A DNA stretch of 64,000 nt from an uncultured Acetatifactor sp. (GTDB taxonomy: Bacteria > Bacillota > Clostridia > Lachnospirales > Lachnospiraceae), in the NCBI GenBank assembly GCA_910585615.1, contig CAJUFO010000012.1, positions 1-64,000 of the forward strand, read 5' to 3'. The notes under the pieces were generated by a model. That model was not told the origin of the DNA. It saw only the letters and a list, made by a program, of their open reading frames with translations, and did not search any database. Each line of letters begins with the position of its first letter. The stretch's first letter is position 1. Positions 24,292 through 32,671 of the stretch are shown piece by piece. Both the position numbers and the translations under genes were made by a program.

Positions 24292-25182
24292 TCAAATTTT
24301 CTTCTGTTCCGATGTCTCCAGCTCCTCGGGGCGCTCCAGCGTCAATCTCCCCAGACGGCCGCTCCGGAAATCATCCAGCAGTAAGTCGGACGCTTTCTTC
24401 AGGTCGAGATTCTCCCCCTTCAGGAAACATCTCCTGCAGCGGGCGATGCCCTCCAGCATGGCCGCCATGCTGTGCGCTCCTCCCGCCTCGTCCCTCCAGG
24501 AAATCCCGTAGCGGTCTGCCACGGCCTCGGGGTACAGCTCCCGCAGAATTTCCAGCAGGCCGCAGGCCAGCTCCTCCATGACGATGATTTCGTCATTCAT
24601 GGAACCGATGAAGGCAAGGTGCATCCCCACCAGATTATCCTCGAACTTGGGCCACAGGATGCCCGGCGTGTCCAGAAGTTCCAGGTTCTTGTTGAGGCGG
24701 ATCCACTGCTTGCCCTTGGTGACTCCCGGCTTGTTCCCGGTCTTGGTACAGGCCTTGCCTGCGAAGGCGTTGATGAAGGTGGACTTGCCTACGTTAGGAA
24801 TGCCCACCACCATAGCCCTCACCGGACGGTTGAGGATGCCGCGCTTCCTGTCCCTTGCGATCTTCTCGGCACAGGCCTTCTGTACCAGGCTGTTGATGGC
24901 CTTGATGCCCGCGCCGGACTTGGAGTTCACCTCCAGAGCGAAGATTCCCTTGTCTTCAAAACATCGCATCCACCCTTTATTGCAGCGCTCATCGGCCAAA
25001 TCAGACTTGTTCAGGAGCACTATCCTGGATTTGCCCTTTCCCAGCTCGTCGATGTCCGGATTGCGGCTGGCTATGGGCACTCTGGCATCCACCAGCTCTA
25101 TGATCAAATCAATCAGTTTTATGTTTTCCTGCATCATACGCTTCGCTTTCGTCATATGACCAGGATACCATTGATAATTCAT
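24292..25182 (-). CDS. rbgA: Ribosome biogenesis GTPase RbgA (YlqF)
   Basis: This 296-residue protein has circularly permuted GTPase motifs: NKSD (58-61) comes before the P-loop GIPNVGKST (127-135), and DTPG follows near 171-174. The N-terminus MNYQWYPGHMTKAKR is typical. RbgA is needed for late 50S assembly and sits between rplS and rnhB in Bacillus too. Its start is one base after the lepB stop with no strong ribosome site, so translational coupling is likely. Confidence 0.96.
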   Translation of the reverse strand: MNYQWYPGHMTKAKRMMQENIKLIDLIIELVDARVPIASRNPDIDELGKGKSRIVLLNKSDLADERCNKGWMRCFEDKGIFALEVNSKSGAGIKAINSLVQKACAEKIARDRKRGILNRPVRAMVVGIPNVGKSTFINAFAGKACTKTGNKPGVTKGKQWIRLNKNLELLDTPGILWPKFEDNLVGMHLAFIGSMNDEIIVMEELACGLLEILRELYPEAVADRYGISWRDEAGGAHSMAAMLEGIARCRRCFLKGENLDLKKASDLLLDDFRSGRLGRLTLERPEELETSEQKKI

Positions 25183-25183
25183 T

Positions 25184-25762
25184 CTATTTTACAAATCCCA
25201 TGCCAATCTCCTCGCACGCGGCACGGAACCATACCTTTCCTAAGATGTCTTCCTCCCGCACCGGTCCGATGTTGGCCGAGCGGCTGTCCTCGCTGTTGCC
25301 CGGGTTGTCCCCGATGCAGAAATACTCTCCGTTCTCCACAGTGAACTCTTCAGCGGCAATCCCGGCCTCCGCCAGCTTTTCCTCCACCCACGGGCTGGCC
25401 TGCCCGTTCACATAGAGGATACCGTCTTGAATCAACACGCTGTCTCCCGGCGCGGCCACCACGCGCTTCACATAATAATGGGTATTCTCATTCCCATTGG
25501 GCAGGAATACTATCACGTCCCCTGCCTTAGGGGAAGAAATCAGGTAAAGGAAGGAATTGATGAATATCTGCTGGCCATTGTACAGCGTGGGCTCCATGGA
25601 CACGCCTACCACATTGGTGGTCACCCCCAGGAAGACGTTCAGCACCACCGCTATGAAGACCGCCGTAAAGATGCCGAAGAGCCAGCTGAAGATTTCCCTC
25701 ACATGGGCCGAGCTTATTTTCTTTTTGCGTCTGTAAAAGCTGAGACCTCTGTTTTTCGTCAT
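25184..25762 (-). CDS. lepB: Signal peptidase I (second copy)
   Basis: From the ATG at 25762 the protein is 192 residues. It has a basic N-terminus (YRRKKK), one membrane anchor (about 25-48), Ser55 in GVSMEPTL, Lys98 in YYVKRVVAAPGD and a GDNPGNSEDSR box. It is transcribed downstream of a likely terminator after rplS, so its level may be lower than that of the ribosomal gene. A TTG start ten codons upstream would fall in that terminator and is not preferred. Confidence 0.94.
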   Translation of the reverse strand: MTKNRGLSFYRRKKKISSAHVREIFSWLFGIFTAVFIAVVLNVFLGVTTNVVGVSMEPTLYNGQQIFINSFLYLISSPKAGDVIVFLPNGNENTHYYVKRVVAAPGDSVLIQDGILYVNGQASPWVEEKLAEAGIAAEEFTVENGEYFCIGDNPGNSEDSRSANIGPVREEDILGKVWFRAACEEIGMGFVK

Positions 25763-25777
25763 ACCACCATTCCTGAT

Positions 25778-25810
25778 GAAAGAAAAGGACAACTACCTGA
25801 GTAATTGCCC
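25778..25810 (-). terminator. Intrinsic terminator after rplS
   Basis: On the minus strand GGGCAATTAC (25810-25801) pairs with GTAGTTGTCC (25796-25787), including G-U pairs, around a four-base loop. TTTTCTTTC follows. It lies between the rplS stop and the second lepB gene. Confidence 0.7.
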
Positions 25811-25820
25811 TTTTGCCCGC

Positions 25821-26168
25821 TTACCTTACGGCTTCCTTTACCTTTGCCTTCTTGCCGATGCGGCCTCTCAAGTAGTTCAGCTTAGCACGTCTGACCTTAC
25901 CTCTCCTGACTACCTCGATCCTCTCCACGTTGGGGGAGTGTACGGGCCATGTCTTCTCAACACCGATGCCGCCTGATGTCTTCCTGACAGTAAATGTCTC
26001 ACGGCTGCTCCCGCCCTGCCTCTTCAGGACGATGCCCTCGAACACCTGGATTCTCTCACGGTTTCCTTCCTTAATCTTACCGTACACCCTTACGGTGTCG
26101 CCGACATTGAACTCATCGACTTCGCTCTTCAGCTGTTCCGCCTCGATTTCTCTGATGATGTCACTCAT
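25821..26168 (-). CDS. rplS: 50S ribosomal protein L19
   Basis: From the ATG at 26168 (AAAGGAGG upstream) the protein is 115 residues, the normal L19 length. It has FNVGDTVRVYGKIKEG, RIQVFEGIVL and SPNVERIEVVRRGKVRRAKLNYLRGR. It sits at the 30S-50S interface. A longer frame (24 more codons) lacks a ribosome site. A leader of about 90 bases separates it from trmD; an L19 autoregulatory leader is known in Firmicutes, but I could not confirm one here. Confidence 0.97.
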   Translation of the reverse strand: MSDIIREIEAEQLKSEVDEFNVGDTVRVYGKIKEGNRERIQVFEGIVLKRQGGSSRETFTVRKTSGGIGVEKTWPVHSPNVERIEVVRRGKVRRAKLNYLRGRIGKKAKVKEAVR

Positions 26169-26261
26169 AATGAGCCTCCTTTTCAAATGGATGTTCTTAA
26201 TGTCCGATTTTCTGACAGCAGAGGACCATCTCTTCTTCACAACATTAAAATTTTAGCATAT

Positions 26262-27683
26262 TCATGTAGCATTTGCAAGAACTTTTTCCAGCCACCAGAA
26301 TTTTTTTTCGGCCTTATAAAAGCCCAGCCTCTCCTGCAGGCGCTCCGAGGAGGCGTTCCCTGCCGCCACATGGCCGTAGGGCGTCCAGCCTTTCTCCAGC
26401 ATGTGGTTCACTACATAGGCCTCCAGAGAGGCCCCGATGCCCCTGCCCCGGAAAGGCTCCTCCACGAAGAGCATCCCCAGGCTCCCCTCATCATGGATGC
26501 CCACGAAGCCCACCTGCCTGCCCTCCAGGAACGCCCCGTACATGGCGCCCGCCAGGATCCGCTCCCTGACGTATCCGCCCTCCGTGCCCGGGCCCTCCGT
26601 ACCGCTGCCGTACCATCCGGATACATACGGGAAATCCTCCATGGAGAGCCGCCTGATCTTCTTGTGCCGCACGGGCAGGGCCTCCTTCCGGGTGTACAGC
26701 ACCTGACCAAATTCTCCGAAGACGGCATATCCCCTCTCCGCCAGCAGATCCCGCATAAAAGCCTCCGACACCAGGATCATCTGGGTATCCCCGGGGAGCA
26801 GGTCCGCCATCCGCTCCCCGGTCTCCCCGTCCAGGGCCGTCATCATGGCAATGGCGCAGCATCTGTCATACAGCAGCACGGCCGTGTCCTGCCCACGGAA
26901 ATCCGTATATAAGATATCGGCCCTCCCCCTGGACAGGCTCTCCATCATGTGGATATTGTCCCGCTTCTGCCTGGAGAGCCGCTCTGTCAGCCGCTGCTTC
27001 TCCTGATATCTGGCATAGAGGTCGGGCCTCCGCCTGGCGGTGCGCTGCCTGGACTGCTCCAGCCGCCAAGCGCTCACCAGCCTGTGGTTGCCCGACAGGA
27101 GCACCTCCGGCACCCGCATCCCCTGCCACTGCTCCGGCCGGGAGTACTGGGGGTATTCCAGCAGATCGTTGTAGAAGCTCTCCTCGCCGGCGGACTCCTC
27201 ATTGCCCAGCACCCCGGGAATCAGCCGCCCGATGGCATCAATCATCACCATGGCCGCCAGCTCCCCTCCCGTCAGCACATAGTCGCCGATGGACACCTGG
27301 TCCGTGACCACCAGCTCCAGCACCCGCTCGTCTATGCCCTCGTAGTGGCCGCAGAGGAACACCAGCTCCTCCTCCTTCGCCAAATCCTGCGCCATCCTCT
27401 GGGTAAAGGGGGCTCCCTGTGGCGTCAGGTAAATCGTCCTGACTGCCCTTCCGCCGGTCACGGCCCTGTGGGCATCGTACACGGGCTGCGCCTGCATCAA
27501 CATGCCGGCCCCGCCTCCGTAAGGGTAGTCGTCCACCTTTCCGTGCCTGTCCAGGGTGTAGTCCCTGATGTCCACCGCATTCAGGGAGAGCAGCCCCCGC
27601 TGGGCTGCCCTGCCGATGATGCTGGGGCTCAGTCCCTGCAGGACCATCTCCGGGAACAATGTCAGTATATGGAATTTCGTCAC
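26262..27683 (-). CDS. trmD: tRNA (guanine-N1)-methyltransferase fused to a GNAT-like acetyltransferase
   Basis: The start is probably GTG at 27683, five bases after the rimM stop. Residues 1 to about 235 are TrmD, which methylates G37 of tRNAs using SAM. They include GHYEGIDE (112-119), the knot segment SIGDYVLTGGE (131-141) and SGNH (197-200). TrmD normally ends here, but the frame continues without a stop to residue 473. The second part (from about 244) begins MESLSRGRADILY and ends in a GNAT fold with the acetyl-CoA loop FRGRGIGA near 409-414. The fusion is unusual. The acceptor substrate of the second domain is unknown, and a sequencing error at the junction is possible. Confidence 0.9.
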   Translation of the reverse strand: MTKFHILTLFPEMVLQGLSPSIIGRAAQRGLLSLNAVDIRDYTLDRHGKVDDYPYGGGAGMLMQAQPVYDAHRAVTGGRAVRTIYLTPQGAPFTQRMAQDLAKEEELVFLCGHYEGIDERVLELVVTDQVSIGDYVLTGGELAAMVMIDAIGRLIPGVLGNEESAGEESFYNDLLEYPQYSRPEQWQGMRVPEVLLSGNHRLVSAWRLEQSRQRTARRRPDLYARYQEKQRLTERLSRQKRDNIHMMESLSRGRADILYTDFRGQDTAVLLYDRCCAIAMMTALDGETGERMADLLPGDTQMILVSEAFMRDLLAERGYAVFGEFGQVLYTRKEALPVRHKKIRRLSMEDFPYVSGWYGSGTEGPGTEGGYVRERILAGAMYGAFLEGRQVGFVGIHDEGSLGMLFVEEPFRGRGIGASLEAYVVNHMLEKGWTPYGHVAAGNASSERLQERLGFYKAEKKFWWLEKVLANAT

Positions 27684-27688
27684 TTTTT

Positions 27689-28213
27689 TCACACTCCGTC
27701 CAATAACCCCTCTAAGATGTGTATCCGGATGAAACCGGCCTCCACGTCCACCTCCAGGACGCACTGCTTGATGGCGGGCAGGAGCAGCTCCCTGCCGTCC
27801 CGCAGGTCGATGGCGTACACATCGTTGGCGCCTGTCTCTATCACGTCCTTCAGGGTGCCGATTTCCGTCCCGTCCTCGTCCCGCACATTAAGCCCAATCA
27901 GGTCTGCCACGAAATATTCGTCCTTCCTAAGCCGCACCGCATCGCTCCTGGGCACCAGCAGGGAGGCTTTGCGGTATCTTTCCGCTTCCTCTATGCTGTC
28001 GATTCCCCGGAACTTCAGTATGGCGAACTGCTTGAAGAATTTCACGCCCTCTATCTCCAGGACCGTTCCCGCGTCCCGCGCCTTGCCGGTATCCAGCGTC
28101 ACCCTTTTCAGCCGCTTGAACCGCTTCACGTCGTCCGTGGTAGGGAACACCTTTACCTCCCCCTTCAGGCCGTGGGTGGAGGTAATGATGCCCACCTTGA
28201 AATATTCTTCCAT
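27689..28213 (-). CDS. rimM: Ribosome maturation factor RimM
   Basis: This 174-residue protein has the RimM N-terminal barrel (VGIITSTHGLKGEVKVFPTTDD) and the PRC-barrel half with DEYFVADLIGLNV and LLPAIKQCVLEVDVEAG. It helps mature the 30S head and binds S19. AGGAGAAACGG lies upstream of the ATG. A strong hairpin with a U-run separates it from khpA, so read-through is needed for expression from the rpsP promoter. Confidence 0.96.
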   Translation of the reverse strand: MEEYFKVGIITSTHGLKGEVKVFPTTDDVKRFKRLKRVTLDTGKARDAGTVLEIEGVKFFKQFAILKFRGIDSIEEAERYRKASLLVPRSDAVRLRKDEYFVADLIGLNVRDEDGTEIGTLKDVIETGANDVYAIDLRDGRELLLPAIKQCVLEVDVEAGFIRIHILEGLLDGV

Positions 28214-28231
28214 CCGTTTCTCCTATATGGC

Positions 28232-28283
28232 AAAAAGGCCGCCGCATCCAGGAGAGTACCAGGACTCATCCCATGCGGCAGCC
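28232..28283 (-). terminator. Intrinsic terminator/attenuator between khpA and rimM
   Basis: GGCTGCCGCAT (28283-28273) and ATGCGGCGGCC (28247-28237) on the minus strand form an 11-bp stem with one G-U pair around a 25-base loop. TTTTT (28236-28232) follows. It is inside the otherwise continuous rpsP-khpA-rimM-trmD run. Confidence 0.75.
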
Positions 28284-28322
28284 CCTGCCGGAACATCGCG
28301 TTTCCCAACGCATGCGCTTCCT

Positions 28323-28565
28323 CTACACGATTTCGACATCCACATTCTTCTTGTCCCGAAAAGACGCCGCCTTCACCACCGAGCGGATTGCTTTCGCTAT
28401 CCTGCCCTGCTTGCCGATGACCTTTCCCATGTCGGACGATGCTACATGAAGCTCGATGACGGATCCCCGGCCCTCGGCCTTCTCCGTCACTACGACCTCC
28501 TCCGGGTTATCCACAAGCGCCTTTGCGATAACCTCCACCAATTCTTTGGAATGCATTTCTTCCAT
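28323..28565 (-). CDS. khpA: RNA-binding KH-domain protein KhpA
   Basis: This 80-residue protein is a single type-II KH domain with the GKQG loop at residues 51-54 and the usual C-terminal DVEIV. KhpA pairs with KhpB/Jag in other Firmicutes and affects division and RNA levels. GGAGGTG precedes the ATG. The order rpsP-khpA-rimM is the Firmicute norm (YlqC in Bacillus). Confidence 0.95.
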   Translation of the reverse strand: MEEMHSKELVEVIAKALVDNPEEVVVTEKAEGRGSVIELHVASSDMGKVIGKQGRIAKAIRSVVKAASFRDKKNVDVEIV

Positions 28566-28590
28566 TTATAGCCACCTCCAAGAATGATTT

Positions 28591-28836
28591 TTACTTCTCG
28601 ATGCCAGCGGCTTTGAACAGCTTTCCTACCGTCTCTGTGGGCTGAGCGCCGTTAGCCAGCCACTTCTTGGCCAGCTCCTCATTGATTTTGAAGGTGCTGG
28701 GATCCGTGCTGGGATCATAGGTGCCAATCTCCTCGATGAACTTGCCGTCTCTGGGGGAACGGGAATCGGCTACGATGATTCTGTAAAAAGGAGCCTTCTT
28801 CTGTCCCATTCTTCTCAGTCTGATCTTTACTGCCAT
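28591..28836 (-). CDS. rpsP: 30S ribosomal protein S16
   Basis: This 81-residue protein begins MAVKIRLRRMGQKKAPFYRIIVADSR in S16 style and has GTYDPSTDP and a C-terminal KLFKAAGI segment. It is an early 30S assembly protein. GAGGT lies before the ATG. The 246-base leader between ffh and rpsP holds a tandem copy of the short dispersed repeat and no clear promoter. Confidence 0.97.
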   Translation of the reverse strand: MAVKIRLRRMGQKKAPFYRIIVADSRSPRDGKFIEEIGTYDPSTDPSTFKINEELAKKWLANGAQPTETVGKLFKAAGIEK

Positions 28837-28888
28837 TTTTTACCTCTTTCTGCCGCCCTGTGCGGCCCTTGTGTTGAATTGTTTTTAT

Positions 28889-28920
28889 GAATGCACTTCT
28901 TCATGAATGCACATCTTCAT
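28889..28920 (-). repeat. Tandem pair of 16-base repeat units upstream of rpsP
   Basis: ATGAAGATGTGCATTC is followed directly by ATGAAGAAGTGCATTC on the minus strand. The SD-like core is weakened (GAAGTG, GATGTG) compared with other copies. The rest of the ffh-rpsP gap (28837-29082) shows no gene. Confidence 0.6.
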
Positions 28921-29082
28921 TATGAAAAGGGGCTTCCGGGGATTGCTCCCGCGTCACCCATAATCATCCTTCATCCTGGGAAAATCCTCCCACATCCCGG
29001 AAGGAAACTGCCAGTACCTTCCTCCGCCTTGTCCGGAGCGGACGCCAGGCACTGATTACTCGGGAATTCATGCACCGGTGTA

Positions 29083-30450
29083 CTAGAAGGGGAACCTGCC
29101 CTTGCCCATTCCAGGGAATCCTCCGAACATGCCGCGGCCCTTTTTGCCGCCTCCGAACTGCTTCATCATCTTCTGGCTCTGCTCGAACTGCTTGATGAAG
29201 CGGTTCACTATGGCGATGTCCACGCCTGCGCCTCTTGCAATGCGGTGCTTGCGCTGGGGATTCAGGAGCTTCGGATTCCTGCGCTCCTCCTTTGTCATGG
29301 ACAGGACGATGGCCTCCATGCGCTTCAACTGCTTCTCGTCGATCATGGACTCCAGATCCGCGCCCTTTATCCCCATGCCCGGCAGCATGCTCAGGATACT
29401 GGTCAGCCCGCCCATGTTCCGCATCTGTTTCATGCTCTCCAGGTAGTCCTCGAAGTCGAACTTGCCCTTCTTCATGCGGCCGGCCATCTCACGGCTCTTG
29501 TCCACGTCCAGGTCTATGTTCTCCTGGGCCTTCTCTATCAGAGAGAGCACATCCCCCATGCCTAAAATCCGGTTTGCCATGCGGTCGGGATAGAACTGCT
29601 CCATGTCCGACAGCTTCTCGCCCATGCTGACGTAGAGAATGGGCTTGCCTGTGACCGCTTTTATGGAAAGGGCCGCACCGCCTCTGGTATCGCCGTCCAT
29701 CTTGGAGAGGACGACGCCGTCGATGCCTACCTTTTCGTCGAATTCTTTCGCCACGTTCACGGCGTCCTGGCCGGTCATGGCGTCCACCACCAGGAGCGTC
29801 TGGTGGACAGAGACTGTATTCTTGATTTCCTGGAGCTCCGCCATCATATCTTCGTCTATATGCAGACGGCCTGCCGTATCCAGGATGACCACATTGTGGC
29901 CGTTCTTCTCGGCGTGACGGATGGCCTCCGCCGCGATTTCAGCAGGCTTATGGTCCGTCCCCATGGAGAAGACGTCCACCTCCTGCTTCCTGCCGTTAAT
30001 CTGCAGCTGCTCGATGGCGGCGGGGCGATAGATGTCGCAGGCCGCCAGCAGGGATTTCTTCCCTTTCAGCTTCAGCTTCCCGGCAATCTTGGCCGTGGCC
30101 GTGGTCTTGCCGGCACCCTGCAATCCCGCCATCATGATGACCGTGATGGACTTACCGGGCTGCATGACGATCTCGGTGGTCTCGCTGCCCATGAGGGCGA
30201 TCATTTCCTCATTGACGATTTTAATGACCATCTGGCCCGGGTTCAGGCCGTTCATCACGTCCTGGCCGATGGCCCGCTCCTCCACCGCCTTCACGAACTG
30301 CTTGACCACCCGGAAGTTCACATCGGCCTCCAACAGGGCCATCTTCACTTCCTTTAAGGCGGCCTTCACGTCCTCCTCGGTAAGGCGCCCCTTGCTCCTT
30401 AAGTTCTTGAATACGTTCTGCAGTTTCTCTGTTAAGCTCTCGAATGCCAC
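29083..30450 (-). CDS. ffh: Signal recognition particle protein Ffh
   Basis: This 455-residue protein has an N domain, the GTPase domain with P-loop GLQGAGKTT (109-117), DTAGRLH and SKMDGDTRGG, and a methionine-rich M domain (GGLTSILSMLPGM, then NPQRKHRIARGAG). It binds signal sequences and 4.5S RNA and docks with FtsY. The start codon is GTG at 30450, after AAGGAG. It follows ylxM directly, as in Bacillus. FtsY is encoded about 5 kb upstream in transcription order. Confidence 0.98.
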   Translation of the reverse strand: MAFESLTEKLQNVFKNLRSKGRLTEEDVKAALKEVKMALLEADVNFRVVKQFVKAVEERAIGQDVMNGLNPGQMVIKIVNEEMIALMGSETTEIVMQPGKSITVIMMAGLQGAGKTTATAKIAGKLKLKGKKSLLAACDIYRPAAIEQLQINGRKQEVDVFSMGTDHKPAEIAAEAIRHAEKNGHNVVILDTAGRLHIDEDMMAELQEIKNTVSVHQTLLVVDAMTGQDAVNVAKEFDEKVGIDGVVLSKMDGDTRGGAALSIKAVTGKPILYVSMGEKLSDMEQFYPDRMANRILGMGDVLSLIEKAQENIDLDVDKSREMAGRMKKGKFDFEDYLESMKQMRNMGGLTSILSMLPGMGIKGADLESMIDEKQLKRMEAIVLSMTKEERRNPKLLNPQRKHRIARGAGVDIAIVNRFIKQFEQSQKMMKQFGGGKKGRGMFGGFPGMGKGRFPF

Positions 30451-30498
30451 CTGTGACTCCTTGTCATGTTGTTTTCGTATCGACCTTTTCTCCGGGGA

Positions 30499-30894
30499 TT
30501 ACAGCTCCTTCAGCAGCTCATGGGAGAGCCTGCGGACGGCCTGGAGACTTTCCTGCATTTTCCGCAACTCCATGCCGTCGGCCTTTTCGCCCGCTTCTGC
30601 GCCTGTCTCCTCCGGGCGCTCCGCGCAGAGGGTCAGCCTCTCGATTTCGGCTACGGTCTTCTTCGCCCTGGCGAACCGCTCCACCAGATGGAGCTTGCTC
30701 TCATAATCCTGCAGGATCCTGTCGCAGCGCTTAATCAGGTCGTGTACGCCCTGTCTGCTGATGCCCCGCTCCTCGGCGATCTCCCCCAGGGACATGTCCC
30801 GGTACACCGCGTCCTCGTAGACGCTGCGCTGATGCTCAGTCAGCAGCTCGCCGTAGAAGTCAAATAACATTGTCTGTTCATATATCTTATCCAT
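30499..30894 (-). CDS. ylxM: YlxM-family SRP accessory HTH protein
   Basis: From the ATG at 30894 the protein is 131 residues. It has a sigma-factor-like helix-turn-helix (LTEHQRSVYEDAVYRDMSLGEIAEERGISRQGVHDLIKR) and a helical C-terminal tail longer than usual, with an Ala/Glu-rich stretch. YlxM (UPF0122) is encoded next to ffh in Firmicutes and modulates SRP. The ribosome site AAGG is weak, and the promoter at 30914-30942 leaves a leader of only about a dozen bases. Confidence 0.92.
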   Translation of the reverse strand: MDKIYEQTMLFDFYGELLTEHQRSVYEDAVYRDMSLGEIAEERGISRQGVHDLIKRCDRILQDYESKLHLVERFARAKKTVAEIERLTLCAERPEETGAEAGEKADGMELRKMQESLQAVRRLSHELLKEL

Positions 30895-30913
30895 AACTTT
30901 ACCAGCCTTGTGT

Positions 30914-30942
30914 ATCTTACTACAGATACGGGTGGGTGTCAA
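30914..30942 (-). promoter_or_regulatory. ylxM-ffh operon promoter
   Basis: TTGACA (30942-30937) and TAAGAT (30919-30914) on the minus strand are exactly 17 bases apart, a near-consensus sigma-A promoter. The predicted start site is only about 12 bases before the ylxM ATG. Confidence 0.8.
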
Positions 30943-31276
30943 GGTTTTTTTCTTTACACAATATAATTTGTAGAACCTAACCTCCTCTCGCCAGCTTTCA
31001 GTTTTACATATAAAAAGTATAACACTGATTTCTTTAATTCAAGTAGCCGCTCTGAAGTCCATCCTGATTTCATCTTAAAGGGCATCCGCCTTGCCTGCAG
31101 TCTATCCTGCAGGTATGCCTTTTGTTCTCGTTATATCCGCATATCCTTTTCCCGTGGGCATTTCATCCACAATCGTATACTCGTTGACAGCGTTATAATA
31201 TGCCAAATACCGCTGACGCAAAGCTGTCATTTCCCGGATTCAGATAAGTGTTTTATCGAAAATCAATAAATAATTA
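30943..31276. other. Gene-free intergenic stretch with a long hairpin
   Basis: No credible gene is seen. At 31081-31119 GGCAT and CCTGCAG pair with CTGCAGG and ATGCC to form a two-part stem around a six-base loop, followed on the plus strand by TTTTG. This looks like a terminator on the plus strand, but no plus-strand gene precedes it, so it may be a relic. Confidence 0.45.
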
Positions 31277-31305
31277 TTGACATTCATGTCCTTCTGTTAT
31301 AATAT
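31277..31305 (+). promoter_or_regulatory. Promoter of the DUF6688-like gene
   Basis: TTGACA (31277-31282) and TAATAT (31300-31305) are 17 bases apart in an AT-rich patch. The start codon chosen for the gene, at 31358, lies about 50 bases downstream. Confidence 0.75.
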
Positions 31306-31357
31306 AAGATTCAATCATCCAATATCAGGAAAACAAGGAATCCGAAAGGACAAAATC

Positions 31358-32671
31358 ATGTCATACAAAAACAAGAAATCAAAGCTGAAAGAAACAATAA
31401 AGAAAAGGCCCCTTCTGTCCTCCGTCATCGTCGTACTTCCCATCGGCCTGGCGGGCGCTTTCCTGGCCTGTATGCCCACCTTCCTCAGGTCCGGCGCCCC
31501 TTCCGCAGAAAAGCTGCTGGCGCTGCCGCTCTCCGTCCTTTTCGTGGGGTTCATGCTGGCCGCGTTCGTCCTGTATCCGCTTGTCCTGACGGGAACCGAG
31601 CTCTACCTGCTGTTTGGCCTGGCCATGAATCCCGCGAAGGCGCATGCCCGGAACCGGATATTCGACATCGTCACGGTGCCCTTAGGTCTCCTGTACAGCC
31701 ACCTCTATCTGGGCCTGATGGAGGTGAATTTCGCAAGCGACTGGACCGAACAGCTGGCCAATGCCCAGCAGCATACGCCGATTTACACCCAGAGCGCATT
31801 GACTGTCTGGGTCATCGTCCTGACAGGCTTTGCGGGGTATCTGATTGTGAGCTTCCTTCCCTTAAAAAAGACTCCGCCCCTCCTCTTGGTACTGGGCATG
31901 TCCGCCATGTACCTGGGCACCATCGAAAGCATCCTATGGGGCATTCAAATCTATCAGGATCCGTTCACCAGCCTGCCTCTCCTGCTGCTGCCCTTGAACT
32001 GCATCCTGATCACCGCCAGGACGATCCTGACCAAAATCCGGGAATGGGAGCGCATCCCCCATGAGATGCACAAAATAGGCCAGGTTCCCTTCCTGCGCCG
32101 CTGCAGCCGCATATTGGACAATGCCAGGCTCTGGCCCCTGGCGGCCTTCCTGCTGATGTGGCCGCTGCTCGGCATCCTGATAGCCGTCCTCGTCCTCTTC
32201 GGCCAGGCCCCCGATTCCGTCATCCGGGCCTGGACCGAGACCAGCGACTGGAACCTGTCCAGGCGGGTGGCGCCTCAGAACATCTATTATGACGAACATT
32301 ATCTGTGCACGGTGGCTGCTGGAGGGCACAGGAAAATCGTGAAGCCCCTGCGCTTAGGAGTACGGCACGGACATGAGGTCATCGTGAACAGGCAGCTTTG
32401 CGTGGCCAATGCCTTTGAGCAGATTCTGGAGGAAAGGACGCCCCGCCTCCACAGGGCCGTGCGTAATTTTTACGATAAGTACGGCTTCCCTGTTGCAAGA
32501 TGCATCCGTTCCCCCTATATGGCAGACCTGATCTATTATCTCATGAAGCCGCTGGAATGGGCTTTCCTGGCAGTGCTGTACCTGACGGACGTACGGCCGG
32601 AGGACAGGATTGCCGTACAATACATGGGCCAGTCCACTGTCGAAATTCCGGGGAACTGTCACAGCTTCTGA
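31358..32671 (+). CDS. DUF6688-like polytopic membrane protein
   Basis: From the ATG at 31358 (GAAAGGAC upstream) the protein is 437 residues. A longer frame from 31277 starts inside the promoter and is rejected. It has about seven hydrophobic segments in the first 290 residues. A conserved soluble C-terminal region follows with YDEHYLCTVAAGGHRKIVKP, VNRQLCVANAFEQ and YYLMKPLEWAFL. This resembles the DUF6688 family as I remember it, a family of unknown function common in Lachnospiraceae. The gene is monocistronic and its end overlaps the convergent yitT-like gene by 13 bases. Confidence 0.7.
   Translation: MSYKNKKSKLKETIKKRPLLSSVIVVLPIGLAGAFLACMPTFLRSGAPSAEKLLALPLSVLFVGFMLAAFVLYPLVLTGTELYLLFGLAMNPAKAHARNRIFDIVTVPLGLLYSHLYLGLMEVNFASDWTEQLANAQQHTPIYTQSALTVWVIVLTGFAGYLIVSFLPLKKTPPLLLVLGMSAMYLGTIESILWGIQIYQDPFTSLPLLLLPLNCILITARTILTKIREWERIPHEMHKIGQVPFLRRCSRILDNARLWPLAAFLLMWPLLGILIAVLVLFGQAPDSVIRAWTETSDWNLSRRVAPQNIYYDEHYLCTVAAGGHRKIVKPLRLGVRHGHEVIVNRQLCVANAFEQILEERTPRLHRAVRNFYDKYGFPVARCIRSPYMADLIYYLMKPLEWAFLAVLYLTDVRPEDRIAVQYMGQSTVEIPGNCHSF

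Noticed and set aside
26169..26261. Possible L19 leader RNA before rplS
   Set aside because: The position fits, but I could not find a convincing conserved structure by eye. A covariance-model search would decide.
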